This document shows positions 1-6,716 of a stretch of 12,318 nucleotides of DNA, piece after piece. Position 1 is the stretch's first letter. Every line of letters begins with the position of its first letter. Source of the stretch: Alphaproteobacteria bacterium (GTDB lineage Bacteria; Pseudomonadota; Alphaproteobacteria; Sneathiellales; Sneathiellaceae); contig SBHH01000066.1 of NCBI GenBank assembly GCA_006226265.1, positions 1 to 12,318 on the forward strand, given 5' to 3'. The notes beneath the pieces are model-generated. The model had not been told where the DNA came from and did no database searches. It saw nothing but the letters and a program-made list of their open reading frames with translations. The translations under genes and the position numbers were made by a program.

Positions 1-124
1 TTACCGCGATGCCCGCCGCAAAATCGAGATATCGTCGGCCATCGTTCCCGAACAGATACGGCCCTTCCCCCCTCTCGAAGGAAAGATCAGCGGGAGCATA
101 GTTCGATAACAAAGCGGGAATCAT
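1..124 (-). CDS. argD: Acetylornithine aminotransferase, N-terminal fragment (cut by left edge)
   Basis: The first 41 codons of a minus-strand gene that leaves the window at base 1. The ATG lies at 122-124 and is preceded on its own strand by GGAGAAAG, a good ribosome binding site. The translation opens with MIPALLSNY and continues through [10 protein letters not shown] and [14 protein letters not shown]. This is the characteristic N-terminus of ArgD-type class III PLP-dependent aminotransferases, which convert N-acetylglutamate semialdehyde to N-acetylornithine in arginine synthesis. The catalytic lysine and the PLP-binding core lie outside the window, so activity cannot be judged. A promoter candidate lies about 90-120 bases upstream. 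Other class III aminotransferases (ornithine or succinylornithine aminotransferase) share much of this start, but the match to ArgD is close. Confidence 0.87.
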   Translation of the reverse strand, partial: MIPALLSNYAPADLSFERGEGPYLFGNDGRRYLDFAAGIAV

Positions 125-215
125 TTGCTTTCTCCACGATTCGACACAACGATAACGTCAGACAAGAGGCCAGAATTTCCTTATTTCACCAGTATTCGGC
201 CCCGGAAAGCGCGGA

Positions 216-244
216 AGTATTGACAGCAGAGGGGGCGCTGTCAA
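216..244 (-). promoter_or_regulatory. Promoter candidate for argD
   Basis: On the minus strand a perfect -35 hexamer TTGACA (239-244) is followed after exactly 17 bases by AATACT (216-221), which matches the -10 consensus at four of six positions. Transcription would start near base 209 and leave a leader of about 85 bases before the argD ATG at 124. The site lies within a perfect inverted repeat, described separately. Seen in sequence; activity is inferred. Confidence 0.55.
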
Positions 245-245
245 T
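219..245. repeat. Perfect 9-bp inverted repeat overlapping the argD promoter
   Basis: Arms ATTGACAGC (219-227) and GCTGTCAAT (237-245) are exact reverse complements around a 9-base centre. The right arm contains the -35 box of the argD promoter candidate, and the left arm overlaps its -10 box, so a dimeric regulator bound here would cover the polymerase site. The repeat also sits 27 bases past the stop of the upstream permease and could act as a hairpin at that transcript's end, but no T-run follows on the minus strand. An operator is therefore the better reading. Confidence 0.5.
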
Positions 246-271
246 CAAACTCTTGCATCTTCGCTTATTTT

Positions 272-1111
272 TCAGGCTTTAAGGCGATAGCCGCTCTTAA
301 TCAGGCGCCAGACGGCAAGATAGAGCACCAGATCGATGCCTGCAATGACCAGCGCACCGGTCAGGATCGAGCTATCGGAATGACCGATAAATCCATAGCG
401 GAAGCCGTCAATCATATAGAAGAAGGGATTGACGTGGCTGATCTGGTGCCAGATGCCGGTCAGCCGGTTGATCGAATAGAATGTTCCCGAGAGGAAAGAG
501 AGCGGCATAATGACGAAATTGGTCATGGCCGCCATATGATCGAACTTCTCCGACAGAATGCCGCCGATCATACCGAGGAGCGACAGCATCAGTCCGGCGC
601 CGATCACGAAATAAAGGACCGCCGCCCAGGAATGGATATGGATGTCGATCAGCAGCCACATGGTGGCCCCGACGACGCAGGCGACTGTCAATCCCCGGGC
701 AAGGCCAGACAGCGCATAGGCAAAGGTAAGTTCCGCCGCCGACAGGGGAGGCATCAGCACATCGACAATATTCCCCTGCACCTTGGAGATCAGGATGGAG
801 GACGAGGTATTGGCGAAGGAATTCTGGATCACCGACATCATGATGAGGCCCGGCGCAAGAAATGTCGCGTAAGGAAGATCGCCGACATAGCGCCCACCCT
901 TGCCGAAGGCGAGGGTAAAAATTGCCAGGAACAGGAGCGTCATCATCATCGGCGCGAGGATGGTCTGAAGCGGCACTTTGAGGAAGCGGCGGATTTCTTT
1001 CCACAATAATGTCCACAGGCCAAGCCAGTTGACGGGCCCGACCCGGAGGTTCTGTCCGGGCGAAAATGCGGCCCGCATGGACTGCTTGTCAGGTTCTGTC
1101 TGAATTGTCAT
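272..1111 (-). CDS. ABC-2 type transporter permease
   Basis: An integral membrane protein of 279 residues, of the usual length for ABC-2 permeases (YadH/NodJ-like) that export lipids, polysaccharides or drugs with a separate ATPase. Hydrophobic segments lie near residues 48-70, 84-100, 127-154, 162-185, 195-215 and 249-270, giving about six transmembrane helices. The family signature is the stretch from PLSFLSGTFYS (203-213) through HVNPFFYMIDGFRYG (226-240). I chose the ATG at 1109-1111. The open frame extends upstream to 1306, but the added residues are not family-like and would overlap arsC. An ATG at 1141 is a possible alternative, and neither start has a clear ribosome binding site. No ATP-binding subunit is adjacent: the next gene downstream is argD and the divergent neighbour is arsC. 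The substrate is unknown. Confidence 0.88.
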   Translation of the reverse strand: MTIQTEPDKQSMRAAFSPGQNLRVGPVNWLGLWTLLWKEIRRFLKVPLQTILAPMMMTLLFLAIFTLAFGKGGRYVGDLPYATFLAPGLIMMSVIQNSFANTSSSILISKVQGNIVDVLMPPLSAAELTFAYALSGLARGLTVACVVGATMWLLIDIHIHSWAAVLYFVIGAGLMLSLLGMIGGILSEKFDHMAAMTNFVIMPLSFLSGTFYSINRLTGIWHQISHVNPFFYMIDGFRYGFIGHSDSSILTGALVIAGIDLVLYLAVWRLIKSGYRLKA

Positions 1112-1136
1112 GGCACATAGATATTGAACTTGCCGC

Positions 1137-1166
1137 GTCATAGCAAGCGCGAGGAAAAGCTGTCGG
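1137..1166 (-). promoter_or_regulatory. Weak promoter candidate for the ABC permease
   Basis: On the minus strand CCGACA (1161-1166) and TATGAC (1137-1142), each four of six to consensus, are spaced by 18 bases. The predicted start near 1130 would give a leader of about 19 bases before the ATG at 1111. If real, it excludes the upstream ATG at 1141. This rests on hexamer matching only. Confidence 0.25.
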
Positions 1167-1268
1167 CCAAAAAAGTAATTTTCTGTGATCTCCGTCTGGT
1201 ATCGGCGGGCGGCCTGCGCTAAAAGAAAACTCGAACTAACAACAGACAAAACCGGGAGCCTATCCGCC

Positions 1269-1616
1269 ATGTCCGTCAAAATCCTGCATAACCCGCGCTG
1301 CAGCAAATCGCGCCAGACCCTTGCTCTGCTGGAGGAGAAGGGGATCGCACCGGAGGTTGTCCTTTACCTGACCGATACCCCCAGCAAGACGGAAATCGCT
1401 AACATACTTCAAAAGCTTGATATGTCACCCCGGGATTTGATGCGAAAAGGTGAAGCGGAATATAAAGACAATAATCTTGCCGATCCGTCGCTCGACGAGG
1501 CGGCGCTTCTGCAGGCACTCGTCGATCATCCGAAACTGATCGAGCGGCCCATCGTGCTTGCGAACGGCAAGGCGCGTATCGGCCGTCCACCAGAATCGGT
1601 CCTCGAAATCCTGTAG
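1269..1616 (+). CDS. arsC: ArsC-family arsenate reductase (glutaredoxin type)
   Basis: A cytoplasmic thioredoxin-fold protein of 115 residues, expected to reduce arsenate to arsenite using glutathione and glutaredoxin. The active-site cysteine is Cys11 in HNPRCSKSRQ. The three arginines that hold the oxyanion in E. coli ArsC (60, 94, 107) have counterparts at Arg59 (LMRKGE), Arg93 (ERPIV) and Arg106 (IGRPPE), all with the same one-residue offset as Cys11 against Cys12. The frame is open upstream to 1185, but the ATG at 1269 has GGGAG ten bases before it and gives the family's normal length. There is no arsR, arsB or acr3 nearby, so this may be a stand-alone housekeeping copy. Spx/YffB-type relatives share the fold, but the complete arginine set favours a true ArsC-type enzyme. 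Confidence 0.9.
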   Translation: MSVKILHNPRCSKSRQTLALLEEKGIAPEVVLYLTDTPSKTEIANILQKLDMSPRDLMRKGEAEYKDNNLADPSLDEAALLQALVDHPKLIERPIVLANGKARIGRPPESVLEIL

Positions 1617-1628
1617 CGGCCTTAAATC

Positions 1629-1649
1629 GCCCGGCGGTTATCGCCGGGC
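1629..1649 (+). terminator. Hairpin after arsC, possible terminator
   Basis: GCCCGGCG (1629-1636) and CGCCGGGC (1642-1649) form a perfect 8-bp GC-rich stem with a 5-base loop, 12 bases after the arsC stop. Outer segments cggcc (1617-1621) and ggccg (1655-1659) could extend the pairing. No proper T-run follows, so intrinsic termination may be inefficient. It could instead mark the end of the transcript in a Rho-dependent way. Confidence 0.42.
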
Positions 1650-1772
1650 ATATCGGCCGTAATAAAATTTCCGGCTTTTCATTGCCCTTCCATGCCGATA
1701 GTATGAGCAGCAATTTCCGCCTTTTTCCTTGGGGTAGAGGCGTATAAACAACAAGAATGAGGAGATGTTCCC

Positions 1773-2957
1773 ATGGCTGATGCCGTCATTGTATCCACAG
1801 CGAGAACCCCTATCGGCAAAGCATACCGCGGCGCCTTCAACAATACCCATGGCGCAGACCTCGGCGGACATGTGATCAAGCATGCCGTTGAACGCGCCGG
1901 CGTCGATCCGGCCGAGGTCGAGGATGTCATCTTCGGCGTCGCCAACCCCGAAGGCGCAACCGGCGGCAATATCGCCCGTCAGGCCCTGCTCCGTGCCGGC
2001 CTTCCGGTCACCAGCTCCGGCACCACGGTCAACCGCTTCTGCTCCTCCGGTCTGCAGACAATTTCCATGGCCGCCCAGCGCGTGCTGGTTGACAAGGTTC
2101 CGGTCATGGTCGCCGGCGGCATGGACAGCATCAGCCTTGTCCAGAATGAGCATATGAACCGCTTCCACGCCCAGAACGACTGGCTGCTGGCCAACAAGCC
2201 CGCGATTTACGATCCGATGCTGAAAACCGCCGAGACGGTCGCAACCCGCTATGGCATCACGCGCGAGGCCATGGACGAATACAGCCTGCAGAGCCAGATG
2301 CGGACCGCCGCCGGGCAGGAAGCCGGCCGGTTCGATCAGGAAATCGTTCCGATGACCGCAACCAAGGTGCTGGTCAACAAGGAAACCGGCGAAACGCTGG
2401 AAGAGGAAGTGACGCTGACGCAGGACGAGGGCAACCGGCCGAGCACGACGCTTGAGGGTCTTGCCTCGTTGAAGCCGGTTCTGGGTGAAGACTGCTTCAT
2501 CACCGCAGGGAACGCGAGCCAGCTTTCCGACGGATCGTCCGCTTGTGTCGTCATGGACGGCAAGCTCGCCGAACAGCGCAATATCGAGCCCCTCGGCATT
2601 TACCGCGGCCTCGTCGTTGCAGGCTGCGAGCCTGACGAAATGGGTATTGGCCCGGTCTTCGCGGTTCCGAAACTGCTGGAGCGCAACGGCCTCAAGATGG
2701 ATGATATCGGCCTTTGGGAATTGAACGAAGCCTTCGCCGTGCAGGTCCTCTACTGCCGCGACAAGCTTGGCATTCCGAATGAATTGATGAATGTCGACGG
2801 CGGCGCCATCTCCATCGGTCATCCCTACGGCATGTCCGGCGCCCGCATGACCGGCCATGCTCTCATTGAAGGCAAGCGCCGCGGCGTTAAATATGTTGTC
2901 GTCACCATGTGCATCGGCGGCGGCATGGGTGCCGCAGGCCTCTTCGAAGTGGCCTGA
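1773..2957 (+). CDS. Thiolase (acetyl-CoA C-acyltransferase)
   Basis: A full-length thiolase of 394 residues that interconverts 3-ketoacyl-CoA plus CoA with acetyl-CoA plus a shortened acyl-CoA. All catalytic elements are present: nucleophile Cys90 in [13 protein letters not shown] at 318-321, His350 in [10 protein letters not shown], and the second cysteine Cys380 in MCIGGGMG. The segment [15 protein letters not shown] (135-149) resembles the FadA/FadI-type degradative thiolases more than the PhaA biosynthetic type, so chain length is left open. The ATG at 1773 has GAGGAG eight bases upstream. The gene follows arsC by 156 bases without a convincing promoter hexamer pair. It converges on the 3-hydroxyacyl-CoA dehydrogenase gene, whose product makes thiolase substrate, with a shared terminator between them. 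Confidence 0.93.
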   Translation: MADAVIVSTARTPIGKAYRGAFNNTHGADLGGHVIKHAVERAGVDPAEVEDVIFGVANPEGATGGNIARQALLRAGLPVTSSGTTVNRFCSSGLQTISMAAQRVLVDKVPVMVAGGMDSISLVQNEHMNRFHAQNDWLLANKPAIYDPMLKTAETVATRYGITREAMDEYSLQSQMRTAAGQEAGRFDQEIVPMTATKVLVNKETGETLEEEVTLTQDEGNRPSTTLEGLASLKPVLGEDCFITAGNASQLSDGSSACVVMDGKLAEQRNIEPLGIYRGLVVAGCEPDEMGIGPVFAVPKLLERNGLKMDDIGLWELNEAFAVQVLYCRDKLGIPNELMNVDGGAISIGHPYGMSGARMTGHALIEGKRRGVKYVVVTMCIGGGMGAAGLFEVA

Positions 2958-2975
2958 TCAACAGTTCAGAATGAA

Positions 2976-3009
2976 AAAAGCCCGGGATGGTTCACCATCC
3001 CGGGCTTTT
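2976..3009. terminator. Bidirectional intrinsic terminator between thiolase and dehydrogenase genes
   Basis: An 11-bp perfect GC-rich stem, GCCCGGGATGG (2980-2990) with CCATCCCGGGC (2995-3005), closes a TTCA loop and is flanked by AAAA on the left and TTTT on the right. It therefore ends in a T-run on both strands. It lies 18 bases after the thiolase stop and 36 bases after the stop of the convergent dehydrogenase gene, and serves both transcripts. Confidence 0.94.
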
Positions 3010-3045
3010 CTGTGACTTGATCGGAGAATAAAAAAACCCGAAACG

Positions 3046-3918
3046 TCAGCGCGTCGGGATCGGTTCATCTCCGGTATAATCATAGAAGCCGCGACCGGAT
3101 TTACGCCCGAGCCAGCCCGCCTCGACATATTTGACGAGGAGCGGACAGGGGCGGTATTTCGTGTCGGCAAGCCCTTCATACAGCACCTGCATAATGGCAA
3201 GGCAGACATCGAGACCGATAAAGTCGGCTAGCTGCAACGGCCCCATCGGATGGTTCGCGCCTAGCCGCATTGCCGTGTCGATCGCACCGACGGATCCAAC
3301 TCCTTCATAAAGGGTGTAAATTGCCTCGTTGATCATCGGCAGCAGGATGCGGTTCACAATAAAGGCCGGGAAATCCTCGGCCGGGGTGGGGGTCTTGTCG
3401 AGACGCAAGGTAAGCTCCTTGATCGTCTCGAAGGTCTGTTCATTCGTCGCGATGCCGCGGATCAGCTCGACCAGCTGCATCACCGGCACCGGGTTCATGA
3501 AATGCATCCCGATGAAGCGTTCCGGACGGTCGGTCACGGCGGCGAGGCGGGTCACGGAAATGGAGGAAGTATTGGTCGCGATAATCGCTTCCGGCTTCAA
3601 ATGCGGGCCCAGGGCCGACAGGATCTGCTTTTTGATTTCCTCGTTTTCCGTTGCCGCCTCGATCACCAGATCGACCTCGGAAATATGATCGTCGGTGGTT
3701 ACCGGCGTGATCCGGCTGAGAACCGCAGCAATCTCTGCTTCATCGAGAGCACCGCGGCCCACTTGCCGTTTCAGGTTTTTTTCGATCGTTTTCAAAGCCT
3801 TGCTCAGCTGTTCTTCCGAAAGGTCTTTCAGAAAAACGTCGATCCCGGCAAGCGCCATGACGTGGGCAATACCATTACCCATCTGCCCCGCGCCAATCAC
3901 ACTTACTTTGTTAATCAT
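3046..3918 (-). CDS. 3-hydroxyacyl-CoA (3-hydroxybutyryl-CoA) dehydrogenase
   Basis: An NAD(P)-dependent enzyme of 290 residues that oxidises (S)-3-hydroxyacyl-CoA, most likely 3-hydroxybutyryl-CoA, or runs in reverse. The N-terminal Rossmann domain opens with VIGAGQMGNGIAHV (7-20). Ser118, His139 (GMHFMNP), Glu151 and Asn189 (FIVNR) line up, with one constant offset of 19, with the catalytic Ser137, His158, Glu170 and Asn208 of human HADH. The C-terminal domain carries NHPMGPLQLADFIGLD (222-237) and ends with GRKSGRGFYDY (271-281). This is the short stand-alone form, not the FadB/FadJ fusion. The ATG at 3918 is preferred because GGGA lies seven bases upstream; a TTG two codons earlier would overlap that site. 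The gene follows etfA after 63 bases and has its own promoter candidate. The order etfB-etfA-hbd is common in alphaproteobacteria. Confidence 0.94.
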   Translation of the reverse strand: MINKVSVIGAGQMGNGIAHVMALAGIDVFLKDLSEEQLSKALKTIEKNLKRQVGRGALDEAEIAAVLSRITPVTTDDHISEVDLVIEAATENEEIKKQILSALGPHLKPEAIIATNTSSISVTRLAAVTDRPERFIGMHFMNPVPVMQLVELIRGIATNEQTFETIKELTLRLDKTPTPAEDFPAFIVNRILLPMINEAIYTLYEGVGSVGAIDTAMRLGANHPMGPLQLADFIGLDVCLAIMQVLYEGLADTKYRPCPLLVKYVEAGWLGRKSGRGFYDYTGDEPIPTR

Positions 3919-3947
3919 TGCCAATTCCCGAGCAAATATATGGCGCG

Positions 3948-3976
3948 ATCATAACGCCGATAACGTCACCTGTCCA
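3948..3976 (-). promoter_or_regulatory. Promoter candidate for the 3-hydroxyacyl-CoA dehydrogenase gene
   Basis: On the minus strand TGGACA (3971-3976) and TATGAT (3948-3953), each five of six to the sigma-70 consensus, are spaced by exactly 17 bases in the short gap after etfA. The start point would be near 3941, giving a leader of about 22 bases that includes the ribosome binding site. This suggests the gene can be expressed apart from etfBA as well as by read-through. Confidence 0.55.
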
Positions 3977-3981
3977 AGCCA

Positions 3982-4911
3982 TTAAAGAGCGGCTTCCAGC
4001 TCCGGCAGGGCCTTGAACAGATCCGCCACAAGGCCATAGTCGGCAACCTGGAAAATCGGCGCCTCCTCGTCCTTGTTGATGGCAACGATGACCTTGCTGT
4101 CCTTCATGCCCGCAAGATGCTGGATCGCGCCGGAAATGCCGACGGCGATATAAAGCTGCGGAGCGACAACCTTGCCGGTCTGGCCGACCTGATAGTCATT
4201 GGGAACAAAACCCGCATCGACGGCCGCACGGCTTGCGCCAACGGCGGCGCCGAGCTTGTCGGCAATCGCTTCAAGCAGGTGGAAATTATCGCCCGACTGC
4301 ATGCCACGGCCGCCGGAGATGACGATCTTGGCAGACGTAAGTTCGGGCCGCTCGGACTGCGAAAGTTCCGCACCGACGAACTTGGAAAGGCCCGCATCGG
4401 CGGCGGCAGAGGCGGCCTCGACGCTGGCGGAACCGCCGGTTGCTTCGGCTGCCGGGAAGTTGGTCGCACGCACCGTGATAACCTTCTTCGCATCGCTCGA
4501 CTGCACGGTCGCCATGGCGTTGCCGGCATAGATCGGACGAACAAAAGTATCGACGGAGACCACCTCGACGATTTCCGAAATCTGTGCGACATCGAGAAGC
4601 GCAGCAACGCGCGGCAGGATGTTCTTGCCCGCAGAGGTCGCGGCCGACAGAATCGCATCGTAATTCCCGGCGAGGGAAACGAGGAGATCGGCGGCATTTT
4701 CGGCAAGCGCATCGCCATAAAGTGCATCGTCAACCAGCAGAACCTTGGCAACGCCAGAGATCTTGGCGGCCTCGTCCGCAACAGCGGAACAACCGGAACC
4801 GGCAACCAGAACATGGACATCGCCGCCAAGCTTGCCGGCCGCCGTGACGGCGTTCAGCGTGGCGGGAACGAGGGCTTCATTATCGTGATCAGCAAGTACC
4901 AGAACAGACAT
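3982..4911 (-). CDS. etfA: Electron transfer flavoprotein, alpha subunit
   Basis: The FAD-carrying subunit (309 residues, normal length) of the soluble ETF heterodimer. ETF takes electrons from acyl-CoA dehydrogenases and related flavoenzymes and passes them to ETF:quinone oxidoreductase. The C-terminal FAD domain is complete: [16 protein letters not shown] (199-214), [11 protein letters not shown] (225-235) with Arg228, [11 protein letters not shown] (241-251), [12 protein letters not shown] (258-269) with His265, and [19 protein letters not shown] (279-297). Its ATG shares one base with the etfB stop codon (TAATG arrangement), which points to translational coupling and equal production of the two subunits. 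In this window the likely electron donors are the Mcd-type acyl-CoA dehydrogenase and possibly the FOXRED1-like oxidoreductase. The physical link is only to etfB. Confidence 0.97.
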   Translation of the reverse strand: MSVLVLADHDNEALVPATLNAVTAAGKLGGDVHVLVAGSGCSAVADEAAKISGVAKVLLVDDALYGDALAENAADLLVSLAGNYDAILSAATSAGKNILPRVAALLDVAQISEIVEVVSVDTFVRPIYAGNAMATVQSSDAKKVITVRATNFPAAEATGGSASVEAASAAADAGLSKFVGAELSQSERPELTSAKIVISGGRGMQSGDNFHLLEAIADKLGAAVGASRAAVDAGFVPNDYQVGQTGKVVAPQLYIAVGISGAIQHLAGMKDSKVIVAINKDEEAPIFQVADYGLVADLFKALPELEAAL

Positions 4912-5660
4912 TAGATTACCCCCGCTTCATTTTTGAGCTTGTCAACCAGCTCGGCAACAGATTCTACAATAACGCCGGCCTGACGTTTGGCCGGTTCCTC
5001 GACTTTCAGCGTCGTGAGACGCGGTGCGATATCGACGCCGAGATCCTCCGGGGATTTTTCATCGATCGGCTTCTTTTTCGCCTTCATGATATTGGGAAGC
5101 GAGGCATAACGCGGCTCGTTCAGGCGAAGGTCGGTCGTGACAACCGTCGGCATCTTAAGCTCGATCGTCTGCAGACCGCCGTCGATCTCGCGGGTCACGG
5201 TTGCCGTGCCGTTGTCGAGATTGACCTTGGACGCAAAGGTGCCCTGCGACCAGCCGAGGAGAGCGGCGAGCATCTGGCCCGTCTGGTTGGAGTCGTCATC
5301 AATGGCCTGCTTGCCGACGATGACGAGGTCCGGCTTCTCTTCGTCAATGACCGCCTTCATCAGCTTCGCGACGCCGAGCGGCTCGACTTCCTGATCGGTC
5401 TTGACAAGAACGCCGCGGTCCGCGCCCATGGCGAGAGCGGTGCGAAGGGTCTCCTGTGCGGCCTGCGGCCCGACAGAGACGGCAACCACTTCATCGGCAA
5501 CTCCGGCTTCACGAAGACGAAGCCCCTCTTCGACGGCAATTTCATCGAAAGGGTTCATGGACATTTTTACATTCGCGAGGTCTACACCAGTCTTGTCCGC
5601 TTTAACACGGATCTTAACGTTGTAGTCCACGACACGTTTAACAGCGACGAGAACTTTCAT
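4911..5660 (-). CDS. etfB: Electron transfer flavoprotein, beta subunit
   Basis: The AMP-binding subunit of ETF, 249 residues from the ATG at 5660. [17 protein letters not shown] at the start and [14 protein letters not shown] (36-49) are typical. [15 protein letters not shown] (115-129) belongs to the AMP site. The signature region [20 protein letters not shown] (176-195) carries the recognition loop that docks onto acyl-CoA dehydrogenases. The lysines at 193-197 correspond to the region methylated in mitochondrial ETF-beta; whether that occurs here is unknown. The frame continues six codons upstream to a TTG at 5678, but that codon overlaps the likely GGGAG binding site, so the ATG is preferred despite a spacing of about eleven bases. 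It is first in the etfBA unit, with a promoter candidate 100-130 bases upstream. Confidence 0.97.
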   Translation of the reverse strand: MKVLVAVKRVVDYNVKIRVKADKTGVDLANVKMSMNPFDEIAVEEGLRLREAGVADEVVAVSVGPQAAQETLRTALAMGADRGVLVKTDQEVEPLGVAKLMKAVIDEEKPDLVIVGKQAIDDDSNQTGQMLAALLGWSQGTFASKVNLDNGTATVTREIDGGLQTIELKMPTVVTTDLRLNEPRYASLPNIMKAKKKPIDEKSPEDLGVDIAPRLTTLKVEEPAKRQAGVIVESVAELVDKLKNEAGVI

Positions 5661-5759
5661 GGATCGGTAATCTCCCAAGCCAATTGCCTTTGACGCGCAT
5701 CAGGGACCCGTTCCCCGAAGGCGGCAAAGAGAGGTTTCAACATTTCATTTCGGCAGCGC

Positions 5760-5788
5760 ACAATAAATAGTCAATGACAATCTGTCAA
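5760..5788 (-). promoter_or_regulatory. etfB: Promoter candidate for etfBA
   Basis: On the minus strand a perfect TTGACA (5783-5788) is followed after 17 bases by TATTGT (5760-5765), four of six to the -10 consensus. The start would be near 5753, leaving a leader of about 90 bases before the etfB ATG. It lies in the 218-base gap after the adenosyltransferase gene, the longest non-coding stretch in the window. The -35 region is embedded in a short palindrome and hexamer repeat. Confidence 0.58.
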
Positions 5789-5789
5789 T
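5770..5789. repeat. Palindrome and hexamer repeats over the etfB -35 box
   Basis: TGACAATCTGTCA (5775-5787) is an inverted repeat with 5-bp arms and a 3-base centre. The same stretch also reads as three near-identical hexamers on the plus strand: GTCAAT (5770-5775), GACAAT (5776-5781) and GTCAAT (5784-5789). Because they cover the -35 box, an operator for a repressor is a reasonable guess, with no identified protein. Confidence 0.38.
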
Positions 5790-5800
5790 TCACCGGAACC

Positions 5801-5814
5801 GACATTCATATGTC
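5801..5814. repeat. Short inverted repeat upstream of the etfB promoter
   Basis: GACAT (5801-5805) and ATGTC (5810-5814) are exact reverse complements around four bases. They sit about 13-26 bases upstream of the etfB -35 box on the minus strand, where an activator could bind. Five-base arms arise by chance fairly often, so this is only noted. Confidence 0.22.
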
Positions 5815-5878
5815 TGAAATCGGCTTCCATTTCTGCGCCCGCCGGGACCCGATTTTAACCGCAAACAGATGGTCAAGG

Positions 5879-6442
5879 CTACCTATTCGCGCCCGGAACC
5901 CATAAAACATCCTCTTTTCCCCTGTTGTTCAGGAACCGCCCCAAAACAAAAAGAAAATCGGACAGTCTGTTGATATAGGCGATGGCCGCCGGATTAACGC
6001 TTTCCGAATCGCTCAAAAGGACCATCTGCCGTTCCGCCCGGCGGCAGACCGTGCGGGCAAGATGAAGATAGGCCGACGCCGCGGAACCGCCCGGCAGGAT
6101 AAAGGAATTGAGCGGGGAGAGTTCCGCATTCAGAAGATCGATCTCCGCCTCCAGCCGATCAACCTGCGCCTGGTCAACGCGAAGCGGCGGATATTTCGGA
6201 TTTTCCGCTTCCGGCGTGCAGAGATCGGCGCCGAGATCGAAAAGATCGTTCTGGATGCGCGCGAGCATCTCATCCACCTCGCCGCCAACATGCTGACGGA
6301 CAAGGCCGATCACGGCGTTGATCTCATCCACATCGCCATAGGCGGCAACGCGAAGGCTGTGTTTTGAGACCCGCGAACCATCGCCGAGAGAGGTCTGCCC
6401 CTTGTCGCCGCCCCGGGTATAGATTTTTGTGAGCTTCACCAT
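5879..6442 (-). CDS. pduO: Cob(I)alamin adenosyltransferase, PduO type
   Basis: A trimeric-type ATP:cob(I)alamin adenosyltransferase of 187 residues that transfers the adenosyl group of ATP to reduced cobalamin, making adenosylcobalamin. The N-terminal ATP loop TRGGDKGQTSLGDGSRV (9-25) and AAYGDVDEINAVIG (33-46) are diagnostic of the PduO/MMAB family and unlike the P-loop CobA/CobO type. RAERQMVLL (135-143) and YINRLSDFLFVLGR (156-169) complete the C-terminal helices that build the active site at the subunit interface. The ATG at 6442 is three bases after the stop of the HIG1-like gene, so the two are co-transcribed and its binding site lies inside the upstream gene. The product would supply B12-dependent mutases such as methylmalonyl-CoA and ethylmalonyl-CoA mutase, which fits the nearby ccr-mcd pair. 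Confidence 0.95.
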   Translation of the reverse strand: MVKLTKIYTRGGDKGQTSLGDGSRVSKHSLRVAAYGDVDEINAVIGLVRQHVGGEVDEMLARIQNDLFDLGADLCTPEAENPKYPPLRVDQAQVDRLEAEIDLLNAELSPLNSFILPGGSAASAYLHLARTVCRRAERQMVLLSDSESVNPAAIAYINRLSDFLFVLGRFLNNRGKEDVLWVPGANR

Positions 6443-6445
6443 CTA

Positions 6446-6640
6446 TCAATGCCCGCTGCCATATATCCAGAAACCGATCAGGATCAGTACGATGGCAACC
6501 GCCTGCACAAGAATGCGAAGCCGCATGATCTTGTTCGCATATTTGCGGTTGAACTCGCCGCCCCGCGCCATGGTCAGAATTCCGAAAAGGAGAACGAGGG
6601 CAGTCGCAACAACGGCGGCAACAATTAAAAAATTAAGCAT
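6446..6640 (-). CDS. HIG1-domain twin-transmembrane small protein
   Basis: A 64-residue membrane protein with two helices (about 2-24 and 42-60) joined by a basic loop, ARGGEFNRKYANKIMRLR. The loop holds Arg40-X-Arg42-X3-Gln46, most of the HIG1-family (Q/I)X3(R/H)XRX3Q motif; the first position is Asn36 rather than Gln or Ile. Mitochondrial HIG1 proteins (Rcf1, HIGD1A) associate with cytochrome oxidase and respiratory supercomplexes. The bacterial versions are little studied, so a respiratory role is inferred from the family. The gene starts the minus-strand pair with the adenosyltransferase, only three bases apart, a pairing I recall as common in alphaproteobacteria. The start at 6640 has only a weak binding site, and the predicted leader is very short. 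Confidence 0.85.
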   Translation of the reverse strand: MLNFLIVAAVVATALVLLFGILTMARGGEFNRKYANKIMRLRILVQAVAIVLILIGFWIYGSGH

Positions 6641-6658
6641 GATTACGCCCAGACTTTA

Positions 6659-6664
6659 ATTATA
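6659..6664 (-). promoter_or_regulatory. Perfect -10 box for the HIG1-like / adenosyltransferase pair
   Basis: The minus strand reads TATAAT at this site, 19-24 bases before the ATG at 6640, in the 76-base gap between two divergent genes. The -35 region at the right distance (GTGTAG at 6682-6687) is poor. Transcription would start near 6652 and leave a leader of about 12 bases. The overlapping TATAAG on the plus strand (6661-6666) could serve the divergent oxidoreductase gene, but it also lacks a good -35. Confidence 0.38.
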
Positions 6665-6716
6665 AGATGGCGCCGGTTACGCTACACCGTCAACGCGGAC
6701 AAGAACAGGAAAATCC

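Noticed and set aside
219..245. Inverted repeat as the intrinsic terminator of the permease gene
   Set aside because: No T-run follows on the minus strand, and the repeat coincides with a well-spaced promoter, so an operator is more likely.
1112..1306. N-terminal extension of the ABC permease
   Set aside because: The extra residues overlap the arsC start and its binding site, do not resemble the family, and a normal-length protein begins at 1111.
1743..1748. TATAAA before the thiolase as a -10 box
   Set aside because: No acceptable -35 lies at 16-18 bases, and the start point would fall almost on the ribosome binding site.
1638..2858. Minus-strand open frame of 406 codons opposite the thiolase gene
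   Set aside because: It is antisense to a complete thiolase with all catalytic residues, and its translation is low-complexity and unlike any family.
5844..5855. GC-rich self-complementary patch after the adenosyltransferase gene as a terminator
   Set aside because: The pairing is only a few bases long with an unfavourable loop, and no T-run follows.
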